A stretch of DNA of 64,000 nt, from the NCBI GenBank assembly GCA_023375785.1, contig SZWC01000840.1:228648-292647 (forward strand), in the 5' to 3' direction. Origin of the DNA: Penium margaritaceum (Eukaryota > Streptophyta > Zygnematophyceae > Desmidiales > Peniaceae). The number at the start of each line of letters is the position of its first letter. Position 1 is the first letter of the stretch. A program made the position numbers and the translations under genes. Below are positions 11,208 to 22,399 of the stretch, piece by piece. The notes under the pieces are model-generated. The model saw nothing but the letters and a program-made list of their open reading frames with translations, was not told the DNA's origin and ran no database searches.

Positions 11208-11958
11208 GTCGGTTGGCAGTTCATTCGACAGACAGCATCCGCTCTCCTCCTCTTCTTCCCTTCTTATCCTCACCTCGCATTGTCCTTCCAGGACCTCCCT
11301 TCCGCTGGCCAGCCCCTTTTGCGGCTGGCACATCAAAACGCCTTCGGATAAGGCGTTTTGAGTGCCGCTCCTCTTGTCGAGGTTCGGACGTGGCTCCGCT
11401 ACCATCAACCTAGGCTCGGACCACCTTCCTTTCCTCTTGGCAGGTCTGGTCGAGTCACGGTGTCTGCCGCAGTATCTTCTTTCGCGCCCAGTCGCTCTCC
11501 AGGATCGAAGTGCTCCCTTTTCTTCGGTTGGTGGTCGTTGGATCATCCTTCGACCCCCCCCCCCTTCTTACCCAAATCCTGACCCTGGCCCCAATCTCTT
11601 TTCCCTTCCTCTGGTGGATGAACGAAACACCGTTAACACTGTTATACCCTACTCCTTCAAAATAAGCCGGACGTCCTCATCCATCCATTCTTTTTCCTTG
11701 TTTCATTCATCCTACCCCTTCCCTTCCGGTGCATCTTTTGCCGCATGGTTAGCTCAGCCTCCCCTCCCCCGACGCGGATTTTTCAGCCCCCTTTTCCGGC
11801 GATGAGTACTCTTCCTCCGCCCATCTCGTCCTTTCCACCTCGTTCAATTCTGGATGGGGCCCCTCCTGCCGTATCCCTTCATTCCGTGCATTGGGGCTCT
11901 GGCGCGGCGTCGTCTTTTGTTCTCCTACTCCTCTCCCCTCTTCTTCCTACTCTTGCAA
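11208..11958. other. Left edge region of the mobile-element mosaic, no gene recognised
   Basis: Non-satellite sequence, strongly pyrimidine-rich on the plus strand, with a C homopolymer near 11551-11563. A minus-strand frame of ~120 codons at 11178-11546 runs into the satellite and has no recognisable domain; I do not call it a gene. The stretch contains a perfect hairpin at 11334-11360 and a 22 bp sequence at 11628-11649 that recurs at 40956-40977 near the other end of the mosaic. It could be untranslated or terminal sequence of the retroelement unit that ends here. Confidence 0.5.
11334..11360. other. Perfect 11 bp inverted repeat, 5 nt loop
   Basis: CAAAACGCCTT, loop CGGAT, AAGGCGTTTTG: eleven uninterrupted pairs, close to the satellite/mosaic boundary. 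In bacteria this would suggest a terminator. In this context it is more likely a structured element end or a chance palindrome. Its role is unknown. Confidence 0.75.
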
Positions 11959-14741
11959 TCACCGCGCTACTTCCCTATACCTTGCCTGCACCCTCCTCCT
12001 CGGCTTATCACTCTCCTCGCAGGGTATGCAGGGAGGCACATCCAGCCCCGTCTGAGCATTCCTGTAGCGACGGACGCATGAAAGGTGCACCCGTTGATGA
12101 CAGTTGATGCAGTGCCATCTGCAGATGCGCACTGGGCCTCTGCATGTGGCGCACGTCTCGTTGCATGAAGTTGTGCATTGAAGGCATTGATACAATGTAA
12201 TGCGCCTCCGATGACACAGCCTCCTCTCTCCCACCTTCTTCGCACATTCACTGTGCAAGAAGCATCCACACTTCTCACACCATGGGATCACCCCTCTGAG
12301 CTCTCTGGAGCAGCTGGGGCGATCCCCTTCGGCTGTGCCCGTACGCGGTCGCACCCAGCAACTGCTGCACTTGTCCCGTCCGTCGTCGTTCGTCTTGATA
12401 CAAGCTGCGTGCACTGCACGTTTACAATAGTCGCACCTCCCATGTGGAGCTTCCAGCTGCCTACTGCATCCACAACATACGATGCCTGCCTCAGCGTTGT
12501 AGTCTCGCCCCAGCATGACCCTGACTTCCGTGGGAATCCCTTTCTTGATCTTCTGGCAGGGCACGTAGTTCCAAATTCCTTCTTTGTCCACCGCCCCACA
12601 TTCCTTGTGCATGTGGCACTTGCAACGCCCGCATTGCCTGGCAGGCGGGTACACCCACTTCTTGCACCATGGGCAGCTGCCGGTACGTGGTATATTCTCT
12701 CCTTCTGGCCCCTCACTTGCGCCTGTGACCCTCGAATCCCCTCCTGCCGCTGCACTGCTCCCGGTCCATCTTCCTCGTGCTGCCCCCGCTCCTGCCATAG
12801 CCTCCCTATTCCCACTGCCTTGCCCCGTCCTTGCCTCCGCCGTAGGCCTCTCCATCCCCTTGCTCCTTCCTGTCTCCTCCAATGGTCCTGCCCTTCCCCT
12901 CCAAGGGCTTTGCGCAACCCCCACGCCCCTCTCTGCAGTCTTGCCCTGCATTCCCGTGGACATCCTTCTCAATTCTCCTGATGCGGTTCCTCTCTCCGGT
13001 GGATAGTGATGTGGGTTCCTGCCTGCTCCTCTCTCCCTGTGCTGCCCTCCCGATGCAGCGCGGTGGTCCTATTGTCGTACCGGCATATTGCTGACCGGAG
13101 CACAGAGCCAACCTCTTGGTCCGGGGTGTCCCAGGGCCATCATTCTTTGCCTGGTCCCATCTCCCCGTCCTTTCTACATCCTACCTGGTGCGCCTGGCAT
13201 GTTAGAGCACCGGGTGGGTCGATCGTCCGTCGAGGGTGGTGGAGGATGGGCTTGCGCGTCCGTTCTTCGTGGAGCTGGTGGCCTGGGCATTGCCAACGGC
13301 GGTTCATCTCTCAAGAGACACCAATGAGGTGTTACCATCAACTCCTCATTCACCATGGTCAACACCTTCCTCCTCACCTCAGGGACATCCCTGTTCCTCA
13401 CTGCCCTCATGGCCAACACCGCCTTCCGAGCTGCCACTCCCTCTGGTCCTGGCAATGCCACTGCGTTGCGGTAGAGTTGTTCCACCGGATGGGTGTCCAT
13501 GTATGAGCGCGGCACTTCCGTCTCCCTCGTGCCCTGTGGTTCCTCTCTCTCCCGCTGCTTCTGATCCCGTGTCCGGGCCTCGAGGAGTCGTAGCTTTGTG
13601 ACACACTTGTCGCAGTGATGTCCCACCCCTGAGAGCATCTGCCTGCAAGGCTGATGGAGCGGCTGGTGACATCCTTCACACCATTCGGTGGCATTGTGGT
13701 TGCCACATTCGTTACAGTATAGGCACCACTCATCCTCTGCCGCTTGCCGACCTCCCCTTCCTTGCTCCTCTCTCTCCTTTTGCATCCTCTCTTCCAGCTT
13801 CGGTGTGCAAGCTGGACAGACATGCACTGCCTTCCGCTGCAGCAGTTCTTTGTCTCCGCATACATAATGGAGAGCCACCCTGCAGTTGTAGCAACGTTTC
13901 TTTTGCGTCCTCACCGGCCGATCGCACTTCCCACATTCCTCCATTTCCTCCACCCCAGGGATGCTTAGTTCTGGCCCAACAGCCTGTCCGCCCTCCTTGC
14001 CCATCTCTTTCTCCTGTTCCACCAACCTCCGGATGCAACCCTTGCAATGCCGTCCCAATCCCGGGATCTCGGTTCCACACTTGCGATGGAGGGGTGCTTT
14101 GCATTCATAGCACTAGGTTGCTCCATGCGGTCGTGCGGCTCTCGGCAGTCTTCGCACCTCTCAACCCAGCACTTAGGTGCAGGTATGTTTATTCTCCTGT
14201 CCTCTTTGTCTGCCCTTGCCAGCATGATGGGTGCACACTTCTTGCAACCTATCACCTTCCGCCGTATCCGTACCTTCGGGTCCTGGCAAGCCGCATGCAC
14301 CGGATGTCTGCACACGAAGCAGCAGAACATGGTAGTAGTATCCATCGGCTTCTCACAGTTGCCATAGGGCTCCTTCTCGTCCTACGGCATACTGGGCTTC
14401 CTAGCCGCAACCCCATACCCTGAACGGATCTTCTCTTCCTCCTGATCCTTCCATAGCTCTTCTTCACTGTCCACTCTCATGTTTTTCTTCATACTCACCG
14501 CACAGATCTCACACCTCTTGATGTCGTGCAAGATGTCCAGGTGCAGGTCACAACATGCCAGATGTAGGCCGGCCTTGCATCCCTCACATACCACTCCCCC
14601 TTCCAGAGCAACTGGATTTTTGCATGTTGCACATAGCTAACAAGTCACCTCTTCCTCTCCTTCCTCTCCGTCATGATCGTCCGTCTCAATGCTCAACTCA
14701 AGCTCCTCACCTCTCTGCTCCTCTTCCTTTTTCGTTGACAT
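11959..14741 (-). pseudogene. Tandem C4HC3 (PHD-like) zinc-finger protein, interrupted frame
   Basis: Minus-strand coding sequence for a cysteine-rich protein of roughly 900 residues. It begins with an ATG at 14741 and an acidic leader (MSTKKEEEQRGEELELS, then a Glu/Asp-rich run). About nine modules follow the pattern C-x2-C-x(8-11)-C-x2-C-x4-H-x2-C-x(9-17)-C-x2-C, for example CGKCDRP..CYNCRVALHYVC..CPAC, CNECGNH..CEGCHQPLHQPC..CDKC and CATCRGP..CINCHQRVHLSC..CIPC. This cross-brace spacing is that of PHD-type or related zinc-binding folds, which bind histone tails or other proteins; the binding partner here is unknown. A non-finger Pro/Arg-rich spacer lies near 13180-13500. The frame is interrupted about three or four times, yet every module keeps its ligands. 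It is therefore either a gene with introns or a fairly young pseudogene. It follows the Ala-rich tail of unit X on the same strand, so it may be an accessory frame of that element or a captured host fragment. I do not recognise the family. Confidence 0.55.
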
Positions 14742-14749
14742 CTTTTGCT

Positions 14750-17385
14750 TCGGCTCTTGCTGCACCTCCAGCCGAGAACTGGTTGGTCATAGGGATCTAT
14801 CGTCAGGGGGCAGTGGCCCTCACGTCAGAGGATGGGTATTTAGCAAACTGAGGTGCTCTTCTTGCATAAGTGTGGGTTCCCCTTCCTTCTCTCTTTCTTC
14901 CATTTCTATTCTTTACTTCTTGTCCCCCGGCCTGGCCTCCTGGAGTTCCTTCCGTTTCTTCCTTCGTGGCTTCTCTTGTTGCTCTGCTACTGTTGCTGAT
15001 GGTGCTGGCTCTCCGGACGCCGCACCGGGTGTTGCTGCTGCAAGAGGTAGCACCTCCTTTTGCCGCTGCTGTACTGTTGTTGCTGGTGGTGCCGGCGCCT
15101 TGGGCACCGCGACGGGTGCAGCTACTACAGGGGGCATCACCACCTTCTCCCGCTCCTCTGCTGCTGCTGTTGATGGTTCTGGCACTCCGGGCGCCACACC
15201 GGGTACAACTGCTGCAAGAGGCAGCACCTCCTTTTTCCGCTGATGTGCTGCTGCTACTGGTGGCGCCAGCGCCTTGGGCGCCGCGATGGGTGCAGCTACT
15301 GCACCCATCGCGGCGCACACCGGGTACAACTACTGCAATGGATGGTGCTTGCGCTTCAGGCGCCGCACCGGGTACAGCTTCTTCAAGAGGCAGTACCTCC
15401 TTTTGTTGCTAATGTGCTTCTCCTGCTGGTGGCGCCAGCGCGTTGGGCATCTCGACGGGTGCAGCTACTGCAGGGGGCACCACCACATTTTCCCACTGCT
15501 CTACTCCTGTTGATGATGGCACTTGCGCCTCGAGCGCCATGCCGGATACAGTTGCCGCAGAAGGCAGCACCTCTTTCTCCTGCTGCTCAGCTGCTGCTCC
15601 AAATGGTGCTAGCGCTTCGGGCACCGCACCGAGTACAGCTGCTGGAGAGGCAACACCTCCTTCTCCCGCTGCTCAGCTGCTGCTGCCAATGGTGCTGGCG
15701 CTTCAAGCGCTGGGCCGGATAAAGCTGCCGCAGAAGGCAGCACCTCTTTCTGCCGCTGCTCAGCTGCTGCTGCCAATGGTGCTGGCGCTTCGGGCGCCGC
15801 ACCGGATGGAGGTGCCGTAAGAGGTAGCACCTCCTTTTCCTGTTGCTCGGCTGCTGTTGCCAATGGTGCTGGCGCTTCGGGCGCCGCACTGGGTACAGCT
15901 ACTGTAAGAAGTAGCACCTCCTTCTCCTGCTGCTCTGCTAATGCTACTGATGGCACTTGGCCTCAAGCGCCGCGCCGGGTGCAGTTGCCATAGAAGGCAG
16001 CACCTCTTTCTCCCGCTGCTCTGTTGCTGCTGCCAATGGCACTTGCACCTCGAGCGCCGCACCAGATGTAGCTCCCACAGAAGGCAACACCTCCTCTTGC
16101 AGCTCTACTACTGCTGCGAATGGTGTTGATGCTTCGGGTGCCGCACCGGGTGTAGCTGCTACAAGAGGCAGCACCTCCTTGTCCCGCTGTTCTGCTGCTG
16201 CTGCCGATGGCACTTGCGCCTCGAGCACCGTGCTAGTGTAGCTGCTGCACAAGTCAGCACCTCCTTCTCCTGCTGCTCTGCTGCTGCTGCCAATGGTGCT
16301 AGCGCTCCGGGCGCCGCACCGGGTGTAGCTGTTGCAAGAGGCAACACTCCCTTCTCCTCCTGCTCTGCTATTGCTGCTGATGGCACTTGCGCCTCGAGCG
16401 CCGCGCCGGATGCACCTTCCGCAGAAGGCAAAACCTATTTCTCCCGCTGCTCTGTTGCCGCTGCCGATGGCATTTGTGCCTCCAGCGCCGCGCCGGGTGC
16501 AGCTGCCGTAGAAGGCAGCACCTCCTTCTCCCGCTGCTCTGCTGCTGCTGCCAATGGTGCTTGCGCTCAGGGCACCGCACTGGGTGCAGCTGCTGGTAGA
16601 GGTAGCACCTCCTTCTCTCGCTGTTCTGTTGTTACTGCTGATGGCACATGTGCCTTGAGCACCGTGCCGGATGTAGCTCCCGCACAAGGCAGCATCTCCT
16701 TATCCTGCTGCTTTACTACTGCTGGCGATGGAACTTGCACCTTGAGCGCCGTGCCGGATGCAGCTATCGCAGAAGGCAACACCTCTTTCTCCTACTGCTC
16801 TGCCGCTAGTGTCGATGGCACTCGCGTCGTGAGCGCCACGCCGGATGCAGCTCCCGTACAAGTCAGCACCTCCTTCTCTCGCTGCTGGTGTCTCCCGGGA
16901 CGGACTCTGGATGTTGTTGCGGCCGACAGCCATAGGTTTAGGCTATGTTCAGCATCTGCTGCCGGCCATGCAGGTTGGTCATCCGTCGTACGAGGCATCG
17001 TCGCATATGTCATTTTGAGACGTTGGTGTGCCTGTTTTGTTTCTGATCCTGGTTGCATTTGCGCCCCAGGCACCGCATTTGCCGCGACCCCACGGAGAGA
17101 TAGCTGTTGCTGGTCTTCTGGCACACTCCCTAGTAGCTCCTTCTCAGTGGTTCTGGGCCGCCTGGTGGGGAGCTTATCGTTTCCAGCCCGATGTCGCTTC
17201 CTAGTGATGTCTTCCTTCTCCGTCACGGCATGTCCTGTCCTTTTCTCTACTGCCCTTTCTTGTTGCTCTTGTTGTTGTGGTATTGCGCTTGCCCCTGCTT
17301 CTTGCTCGTGTGCTTGTTGTGCCAGGGACGGCATCCAAATATCCGACAACACAAGCCGGGTCCCCCAGCCACAGGTCCGGGTGTA
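14750..17385 (-). mobile_element. Ty3/gypsy-related unit X, fragment A (C-terminal part)
   Basis: Reading on the minus strand, a Gln/Glu-rich stretch (EQEAGASAIPQQQEQQERAV) leads to KDITRKRHRAGNDKLPTRRP-like basic sequence. A long Ala-rich repeat domain follows (about 16880-14975), then a Lys/Arg-rich tail with EQQEKPRRKKRKELQEARPG. The same order is found in fragment B at 30.4-26.9 kb downstream of a recognisable integrase, so this is read as the C-terminal part of the same polyprotein. It abuts gypsy copy 1 on its right and the zinc-finger frame on its left. It is broken and old, with several interruptions. The function of the Ala-rich domain is unknown. Confidence 0.6.
14975..16890 (-). 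repeat. 87 bp coding minisatellite (29-residue Ala-rich repeat), array A
   Basis: Tandem 87 bp units with a GGCAGCACCTCCTTCTCCCG-like start. Array length divided by unit length gives about 22 copies. Two alternating unit types differ in the middle: AATGGTGCTGGCGCTCCGGG versus GATGGCACTTGCGCCTCGAG. Because 87 is a multiple of three, all copies stay in one frame on either strand. The minus strand, the one that carries the pol domains, reads as EAQVPSAAAAEQREKEVLPS-type repeats with a regular charged patch. The plus strand reads as an uncharged Ser/Cys/Ala-rich shadow. Confidence 0.85.
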
Positions 17386-17438
17386 GGGGCAGAGTCGCGT
17401 CGCACTTGGCATGGCCAATCTCCGTATTCTTTATGTGT

Positions 17439-18428
17439 TCATCCTGGCGCATCCTTGAAGAGGTCAGTTCGTCTGCGGACTTTAATGTGGCCGATGTTCA
17501 CGTCGTACTGAGGGAAACCCTCGAGCGGATACGTCCAGCGGTATTCTTCAGAGGTGAGGTGTCGTGCCTGACCCTGGATCAGAACCTTTCCTCCTGAAGG
17601 GGGCTCGTCAGGAGGTGGTCCACCGTCGTATGTCGTTGTGTCATTGGAGCCGCGACCCTTCCATCCCTCACGTGGTAACCGGCTTAGAGCATTGGCGTTT
17701 CGGTTTGCAAATGCCGGCTGATACTTGATCATGAGATTATATCCTTGGAGGAGTAAGGCCCATTTGCCGATGATGCCGTCGTGATTTTTTGTTGTGAGCA
17801 GCCATTGGAGGGCTTGATGATCCGTGAGGATGGTAAAGGGTTTCCCATTCTTCACATAGTCTCAGTATAACTGGATGGCCCACAAGACCGCCAAGCACTC
17901 TCCCTTCACATGGGGATATTGAGCTTCACCATCGTTGAGCGCGCGACTACCATAACAAACCACTCTCATCATGCCGCAGTCCCTGCGCCGAGATAGGATG
18001 GCCCCGATGCCCTCCTGTGAGAAGTCCGTCGTGATGACAAATGGCAAGTTGAAGTTCGGGAACTCCAGCATCGGGGCCGTGATAAGGCGGTGCTTAATCT
18101 CGACCCATGCGAGCTGACAGGCCTCCTTCCACTGAAAGGGCTCATCTTGATGAGTGAGGCATTGCAAAAGACGTACAATTTTTGCATGGTCATGGAGGAA
18201 ACTGCGGTAGAAGCTGACAGAGCCCAAGAAGATATTGACTTGAGATGACGTAATGGGAAGCTTCCATTCGCGGACGGCTACAATGTTGGCAGGATCCGTG
18301 GATATCCATTGGGCACTGATGATGAATCCCAGGAACTCCATGCTGTCTGCTCCAATGATGCGTTTGGCGGCCTTCAGACGAAGATTCGCCGATCGTAGAG
18401 CTGAAACCACGGCATCTAGTAAAGCCAT
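17439..18428 (-). CDS. Fossil Ty3/gypsy RT thumb and RNase H region, copy 1
   Basis: This carries GFIISAQWISTDPANI (RT connection), LGSVSFYRSFLHDHAKI, FVITTDFSQEGIGAIL (RNase H start), CYGSRALNDGEAQYP and ILTDHQALQWLL, ending with ALSRLPREGW. This is the usual gypsy RT-to-RNase H succession. It is part of a dead element. Confidence 0.85.
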
Positions 18429-18431
18429 GAG

Positions 18432-19064
18432 TTATTGGAAGCTGAACACAGCAACCATGACGTCATCCACGTAACAGCAGGCGTTAGGGACGTCTCGTAG
18501 TACTTGGTCCATTACGCATTGAAATATTGCACTGGCATTACGCAGCCCGAAGGGCATACGAGTGAAGGCACAAAGCCCGTCCGGTGTGATGAAGGCTGTC
18601 TTCAGTATTGAATTTCGTTCCATCAGGATGGTGTGGACGGCGGATTTGACATCGAGTTTTGCAAACCAACTCTTTCCACGTTGTCGCTCTTGGATGTCAA
18701 CAATGAGTGGCATGGGGCAAGCGTCCTCAATGGTGACCTTGTTGAGGTCACGGAAGTCAACACATAACCATTTGGTCCCATCCGGTTTCCCCACGATCAC
18801 CAGGTTGGAGTGCCAAGGGCTTTCCGCTTCCACAATCACACCTTGTTCCCTGAGTTCACACAGGCCTTCATTGATGACGTCTTTCTGGTCCTGGAGCAGG
18901 TGACGACCCTTCTCCTTGTGTGCAGGTGCATCTCTTTTGTTGATAACGTGTACCGTATCGACTGTCCTGATATCCGTTGACTTGCCTACGAATACCTCTT
19001 CATGGTACGTAAGGAGCTCTTTGACTTCTTGCCGCTGCTCTTCTGTCAAGCGTTTATGAAGCAT
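18432..19064 (-). CDS. Fossil Ty3/gypsy reverse transcriptase region, copy 1
   Basis: This stretch reads as the fingers and palm of a Ty3/gypsy reverse transcriptase. Visible motifs are LREQGVIVEAESPWHSNLV, VDFRDLNKVT, FAKLDVKS, MPFGLRNASA and the YVDD catalytic box near the end. The RNase H part continues on its minus-strand downstream side. It belongs to the broken copy 1 element and is not a host gene. Confidence 0.88.
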   Translation of the reverse strand: MLHKRLTEEQRQEVKELLTYHEEVFVGKSTDIRTVDTVHVINKRDAPAHKEKGRHLLQDQKDVINEGLCELREQGVIVEAESPWHSNLVIVGKPDGTKWLCVDFRDLNKVTIEDACPMPLIVDIQERQRGKSWFAKLDVKSAVHTILMERNSILKTAFITPDGLCAFTRMPFGLRNASAIFQCVMDQVLRDVPNACCYVDDVMVAVFSFQ

Positions 19065-19594
19065 GTGATCTCATCATTGGGAATGTGAGATTGTGGATGG
19101 TGGCGGCTCTTCATCCCCCACCAGGCTGGCCCCGAGATCAAGATCAGGATCTCAATAGTCATAGACCTGTAGGTTAAAGTTGCGAGAACCACCTGGTGTG
19201 ATGGTGAGGGCATTTGATTGGCACGGAGGTGGCTCGTCATCGAGGCGCAGCCAACCCATGTCGCTCATTGGTTCCTCGTCTGAATCCTCTGAATCGACGT
19301 CTTCACAACGGGTCGTGTCGCTGTCACATACGAGCATCTTTCCTTTGCGCTCCGCCTCCCGGGCGATGTCATCTAGGATCAGTGGTTGAGTGATCGTCTG
19401 CTCAGGTGGTCGGCTTGATACCTGAGGAGGCTCCGAGGGAGTTGAAGTAATGGATGACGGGATGAGGTCATTGGAGCATCTGCCTATCATGCTGAGGGAC
19501 AGCCACTTGGGGTTGTCGGTCGACGGCATGGGTGTTGTACCCATGGGAAGCCGTGGTCGATCATCCGTCGGAGCAGCTTGTGCTCGTGTAGAGC

Positions 19595-20203
19595 TTATTG
19601 GAGGGATGTCGGCATGGGATTCAAGATTTCTGCTCTCTCAGCACGTGGCGAGACAACGAGAGATGTATCATGCTTGGGGGACACCAAGATAGAATTACTG
19701 GCAGCGTAGTCTTCAGCGCGGGCTTCATCTAATGAGAAGAGGTGACCAGACTGAGTAGGCATTGACGTCCTTGGGCCCACAATAAGGGCTGCACACGTAG
19801 TATATCCTGCCGAGGTCAGCTGCATGACTCCGTTTGCATAGAACAGGCCCGCTTGTCGAGGGATGAGGTAGTCGGTTCAAAGGAGGACGTCGTAGGTGCG
19901 GGCCACGGTGACCTGCATGCATACGACCTCGTGGATGAGGCCCACCTGTAGGGGAAGGTTGTCCACGACACCATGTCCCGTATCCAATCCGCCGGACGCA
20001 TTCGTAAACACCTTGGATGTTGGTTGAATGTTGTCTTGCCAACCCACCGTTTGCAGTACCTGGAGTGTCACCGTGGTGTGAGTGACACCCAGGTCGATGA
20101 TTGCTAGGAACGTTTTGCCGCATATCCACACAAAACAGCTGACCACCTCATGGTGGGAGCCTGTGTCTTGGGTGGTGCAAGAGGCATGGGCCGCCACCCC
20201 CAA
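19595..20203 (-). CDS. Fossil Ty3/gypsy protease-side region, copy 1
   Basis: FVWICGKTFLAIIDLGVTHT followed by VTLQVLQTVGW resembles the active-site loop and flanking strand of a clan AA retroviral-type aspartic protease. Copy 2 has the near-identical sequence at about 37.6-37.9 kb. It lies directly upstream, on the minus strand, of the linker and RT. It is part of a broken element. Confidence 0.6.
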
Positions 20204-20597
20204 GTGTCGGGTTCAGCTTGGATGGCTATCTTGCTGAGTCGATCATATGGGGACTGAGTGCAACTGAGGCGAATGCTGTCTGGGCGAAGCTTCTCAGCAT
20301 ACTCCTCCAGAACGGCTGCAAAGTCTGGGAGATGGGTGGGAATCTTCAACAAGTATTTCCCCAGGGATATCTCCTGGAAAGGACGATGGAAGGAGACTTG
20401 AGCACCTGCCGTGGGCTCGTTGTGTGTCGAGGGTGCAAAGGTCACTTCTGGCGACGCGGAGGCGTGGGACCCCTCGGGGGGGCGCACACGCGATACGGGT
20501 GGGAGCTTGAGAGACATCACCAAAATCTGATTCGGTAGGCGGGTGGAGCGCCCTTCGACACATGTCTGTATGTCTGCCTCGGCCCATTCCTGTTGTT

Positions 20598-21590
20598 TGT
20601 TGGATTTTACATAAGCAGACTCTTTATGAATCTTCAAATCAGGTACTCTGATGGTTCAGCTCTCTGTCACTGTGCTGAATTTGTTGGTGATGACTTCTCA
20701 GTGAATGATAGCCACTTAACCACACATAGGAACTCTTGCCTTGGCAATGTCAGTGACGGTGCGATTCAAGAGTATGAACTGAAGGCACAGATACACGACT
20801 AATGTCACAAGCTTTCCAACGGTACCAAGCTTTCTCGAAATGGTTACACGCAGACGAAGTAATAGGAAATACAAACCCACAGCTCCTTATCTGTCTATAC
20901 TAGCTAGAAGCACAAAAGTACAGGCGTTGACTCAGTCTGGTCTCCTTCTGCCTTCACAGGATCTTTCGGACACCGCTCGATGATCTCCGATCATCGACAG
21001 ACTGAGGTTGGCGGATGCCCAGCGCCCTCGGTGCGATCCACGGACGATATCGTCTGGATCTGCAATAGCTTCTTCATGACCACCGATCTGGCTCGGGCTT
21101 TTGGCTCACGATGATGGTCCGACCGCATCTCTCGATACCAACGGTGTTGATCAATCCAAAACGCCCTCGCAGGATGCCAGGCCACGGGATCCACGTTTAG
21201 AAAGAGGAATATCTTCAGTGGTTCCTTGGTCTGTGCCACGTCAGCAGCCTCGAAGTCGAGAGGAGCTCACGCTCGCACTCTCGTCTTGTTTCCCGGACCA
21301 CACATCCTGTTGGTCCAAAACTTGCCGATATATATGACTGCCGGTACAGATATACTGTCAGCTCTCCGGAGCTCCAATGGGATAAATAGAGGAAGTAGGG
21401 CCGCGGATGGATGGATCAGTGGGACGCCTAAAGAGGCCTGCCCACAGCCATATCATGCCCCGCCATAGGGGGTTCGAGAGAGTGATGTCGATCTCACTCT
21501 CGGCCCTCTTGTTTTTCTTTTTGTTGATGTTGTGCCAAGCCCAGTAGAGAAGTGGATCAAGATGATCTGACGGTTGTCCTTTTTCCAACA
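20598..21590 (-). repeat. Copia LTR (3' side of the element)
   Basis: About 993 bp beginning TGTTGGATTTTACATAAG and ending TTTTCCAACA on the plus strand, so bounded by TG...CA. On the minus strand it starts TGTTGGAAAA immediately after a purine tract. Its first ~465 bp are matched by 26441-26908. Confidence 0.85.
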
Positions 21591-21603
21591 TTCCCCTCTT
21601 GTC
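21591..21603 (-). promoter_or_regulatory. Copia polypurine tract
   Basis: On the minus strand ACAAGAGGGGAA lies directly before the LTR start TGTTGG. This is the expected position and composition for the plus-strand primer of a copia element. Confidence 0.75.
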
Positions 21604-22399
21604 GATCTAGCACTGATGAAGTTGGAGCCGACAAGTGGAAAAAGAATAGAAGCCCCCCCACAAGAAGAGAGCCGGGAGGGCGGGCGCAACAAAAGAGGAA
21701 CAGGGCGAGGCATGGGAATGCACGGCAAAAGAAATCCCCCCCGGGCCAACCGAGCCTCGCTTGAGAGAGAAAAAGTTGAGAAGGCTGGAGCAGCAATACG
21801 TAGGGTGTACACTGGGCCGGTGACAACGTTTTAGCCCGGGCCACGCCCCGACGGTTCAGAGATAGACAGGTCCCAACAGCACACCCTGCCCGGACTTGGG
21901 GGAGTGGGTCCCCTCTCGCGCATCCGGCCCGCAGGATGAGCTGAACAGGGGGCAGCCCACCCATGGGGGTCTGAAAGGATAGAGCAAACGAGCTGAATAG
22001 AGACAGAGAGAAATTGCAGTTTGGAGCGGCGTGGGTCAAGCAGCAAAGCAGAACAGGAGGAGAGGGTGTTGGCGGCATGCGAGGATCGAGGCGCGAGAGG
22101 ATGGCAAAGTGCAAAGAGAGAGAGAGAGAGCAGCGGCAGGCAGAAGGAAAAGGAGGTGGGGAAAATGGTCGGACGCAACCTGCGTCCATGCCAACGCCTC
22201 ATGTGGGGGGCACGGAAGCGGGAAGCGACGACGGTTTCACCAAGGACAGTCTCTGTCCGTCCCAATGCCTCATCCGGGGAGGACGAAAAGAGAGAGCCAG
22301 GAAAGAGCGGTAGCGGGGAAGAACCGAGAAGAAGAAAGACAGCACCGAGAGGAGTCAGGACTAGGGGATAAGGCCCATGCAGGCACAAAGATGAGTGTG
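21604..22399 (-). other. Non-coding 3' segment of the copia element
   Basis: About 0.8 kb between the RNase H end and the polypurine tract. It is purine-rich on the plus strand, with an AG microsatellite near 22114-22130. Frames of 120-220 codons on both strands have low-complexity or unrecognisable translations and are not called. This is long for a copia 3' untranslated region. It may include an unrelated insertion, but I cannot place edges. Confidence 0.5.

Larger units (their letters stand above)
17386..20597 (-). mobile_element. Ty3/gypsy retrotransposon, copy 1 (protease, RT, RNase H)
   Basis: Minus-strand fossil Ty3/gypsy unit. In order it has a gag/protease-side segment (20597-19600), a Ser/Asp-rich linker (19544-19150), reverse transcriptase (19064-18432, with MPFGLRNASA and YVDD motifs) and RNase H (18428-17439, with FVITTDFS, HPHVKGE-like and ILTDHQAL motifs). 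It is closely similar throughout to copy 2 at 35.1-40 kb. A Ty1/copia element is inserted at its right edge within the protease-side coding sequence, where copy 2 continues without interruption. It is broken, with several interruptions, and no LTR of its own is visible here. Confidence 0.88.

Noticed and set aside
11334-11360. Hairpin as a Rho-independent terminator
   Set aside because: The context is a eukaryotic retroelement mosaic, there is no T-run after the stem, and no bacterial gene is nearby.
11178-11546. Minus-strand frame of 122 codons at the left mosaic edge
   Set aside because: It crosses from mosaic into satellite, so it cannot be an ancestral gene, and it has no recognisable domain.
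12178-13601. Plus-strand frames of 120-270 codons opposite the zinc-finger region
   Set aside because: Pro/Ser/Leu-rich without domains, whereas the minus strand holds regular Cys/His modules. They are shadows.
21831-22388. Minus-strand frame of 185 codons between copia RNase H and LTR
   Set aside because: Leu/Ser/Pro-rich translation of a purine/pyrimidine-biased stretch, with no similarity to envelope or other known accessory proteins that I can see.
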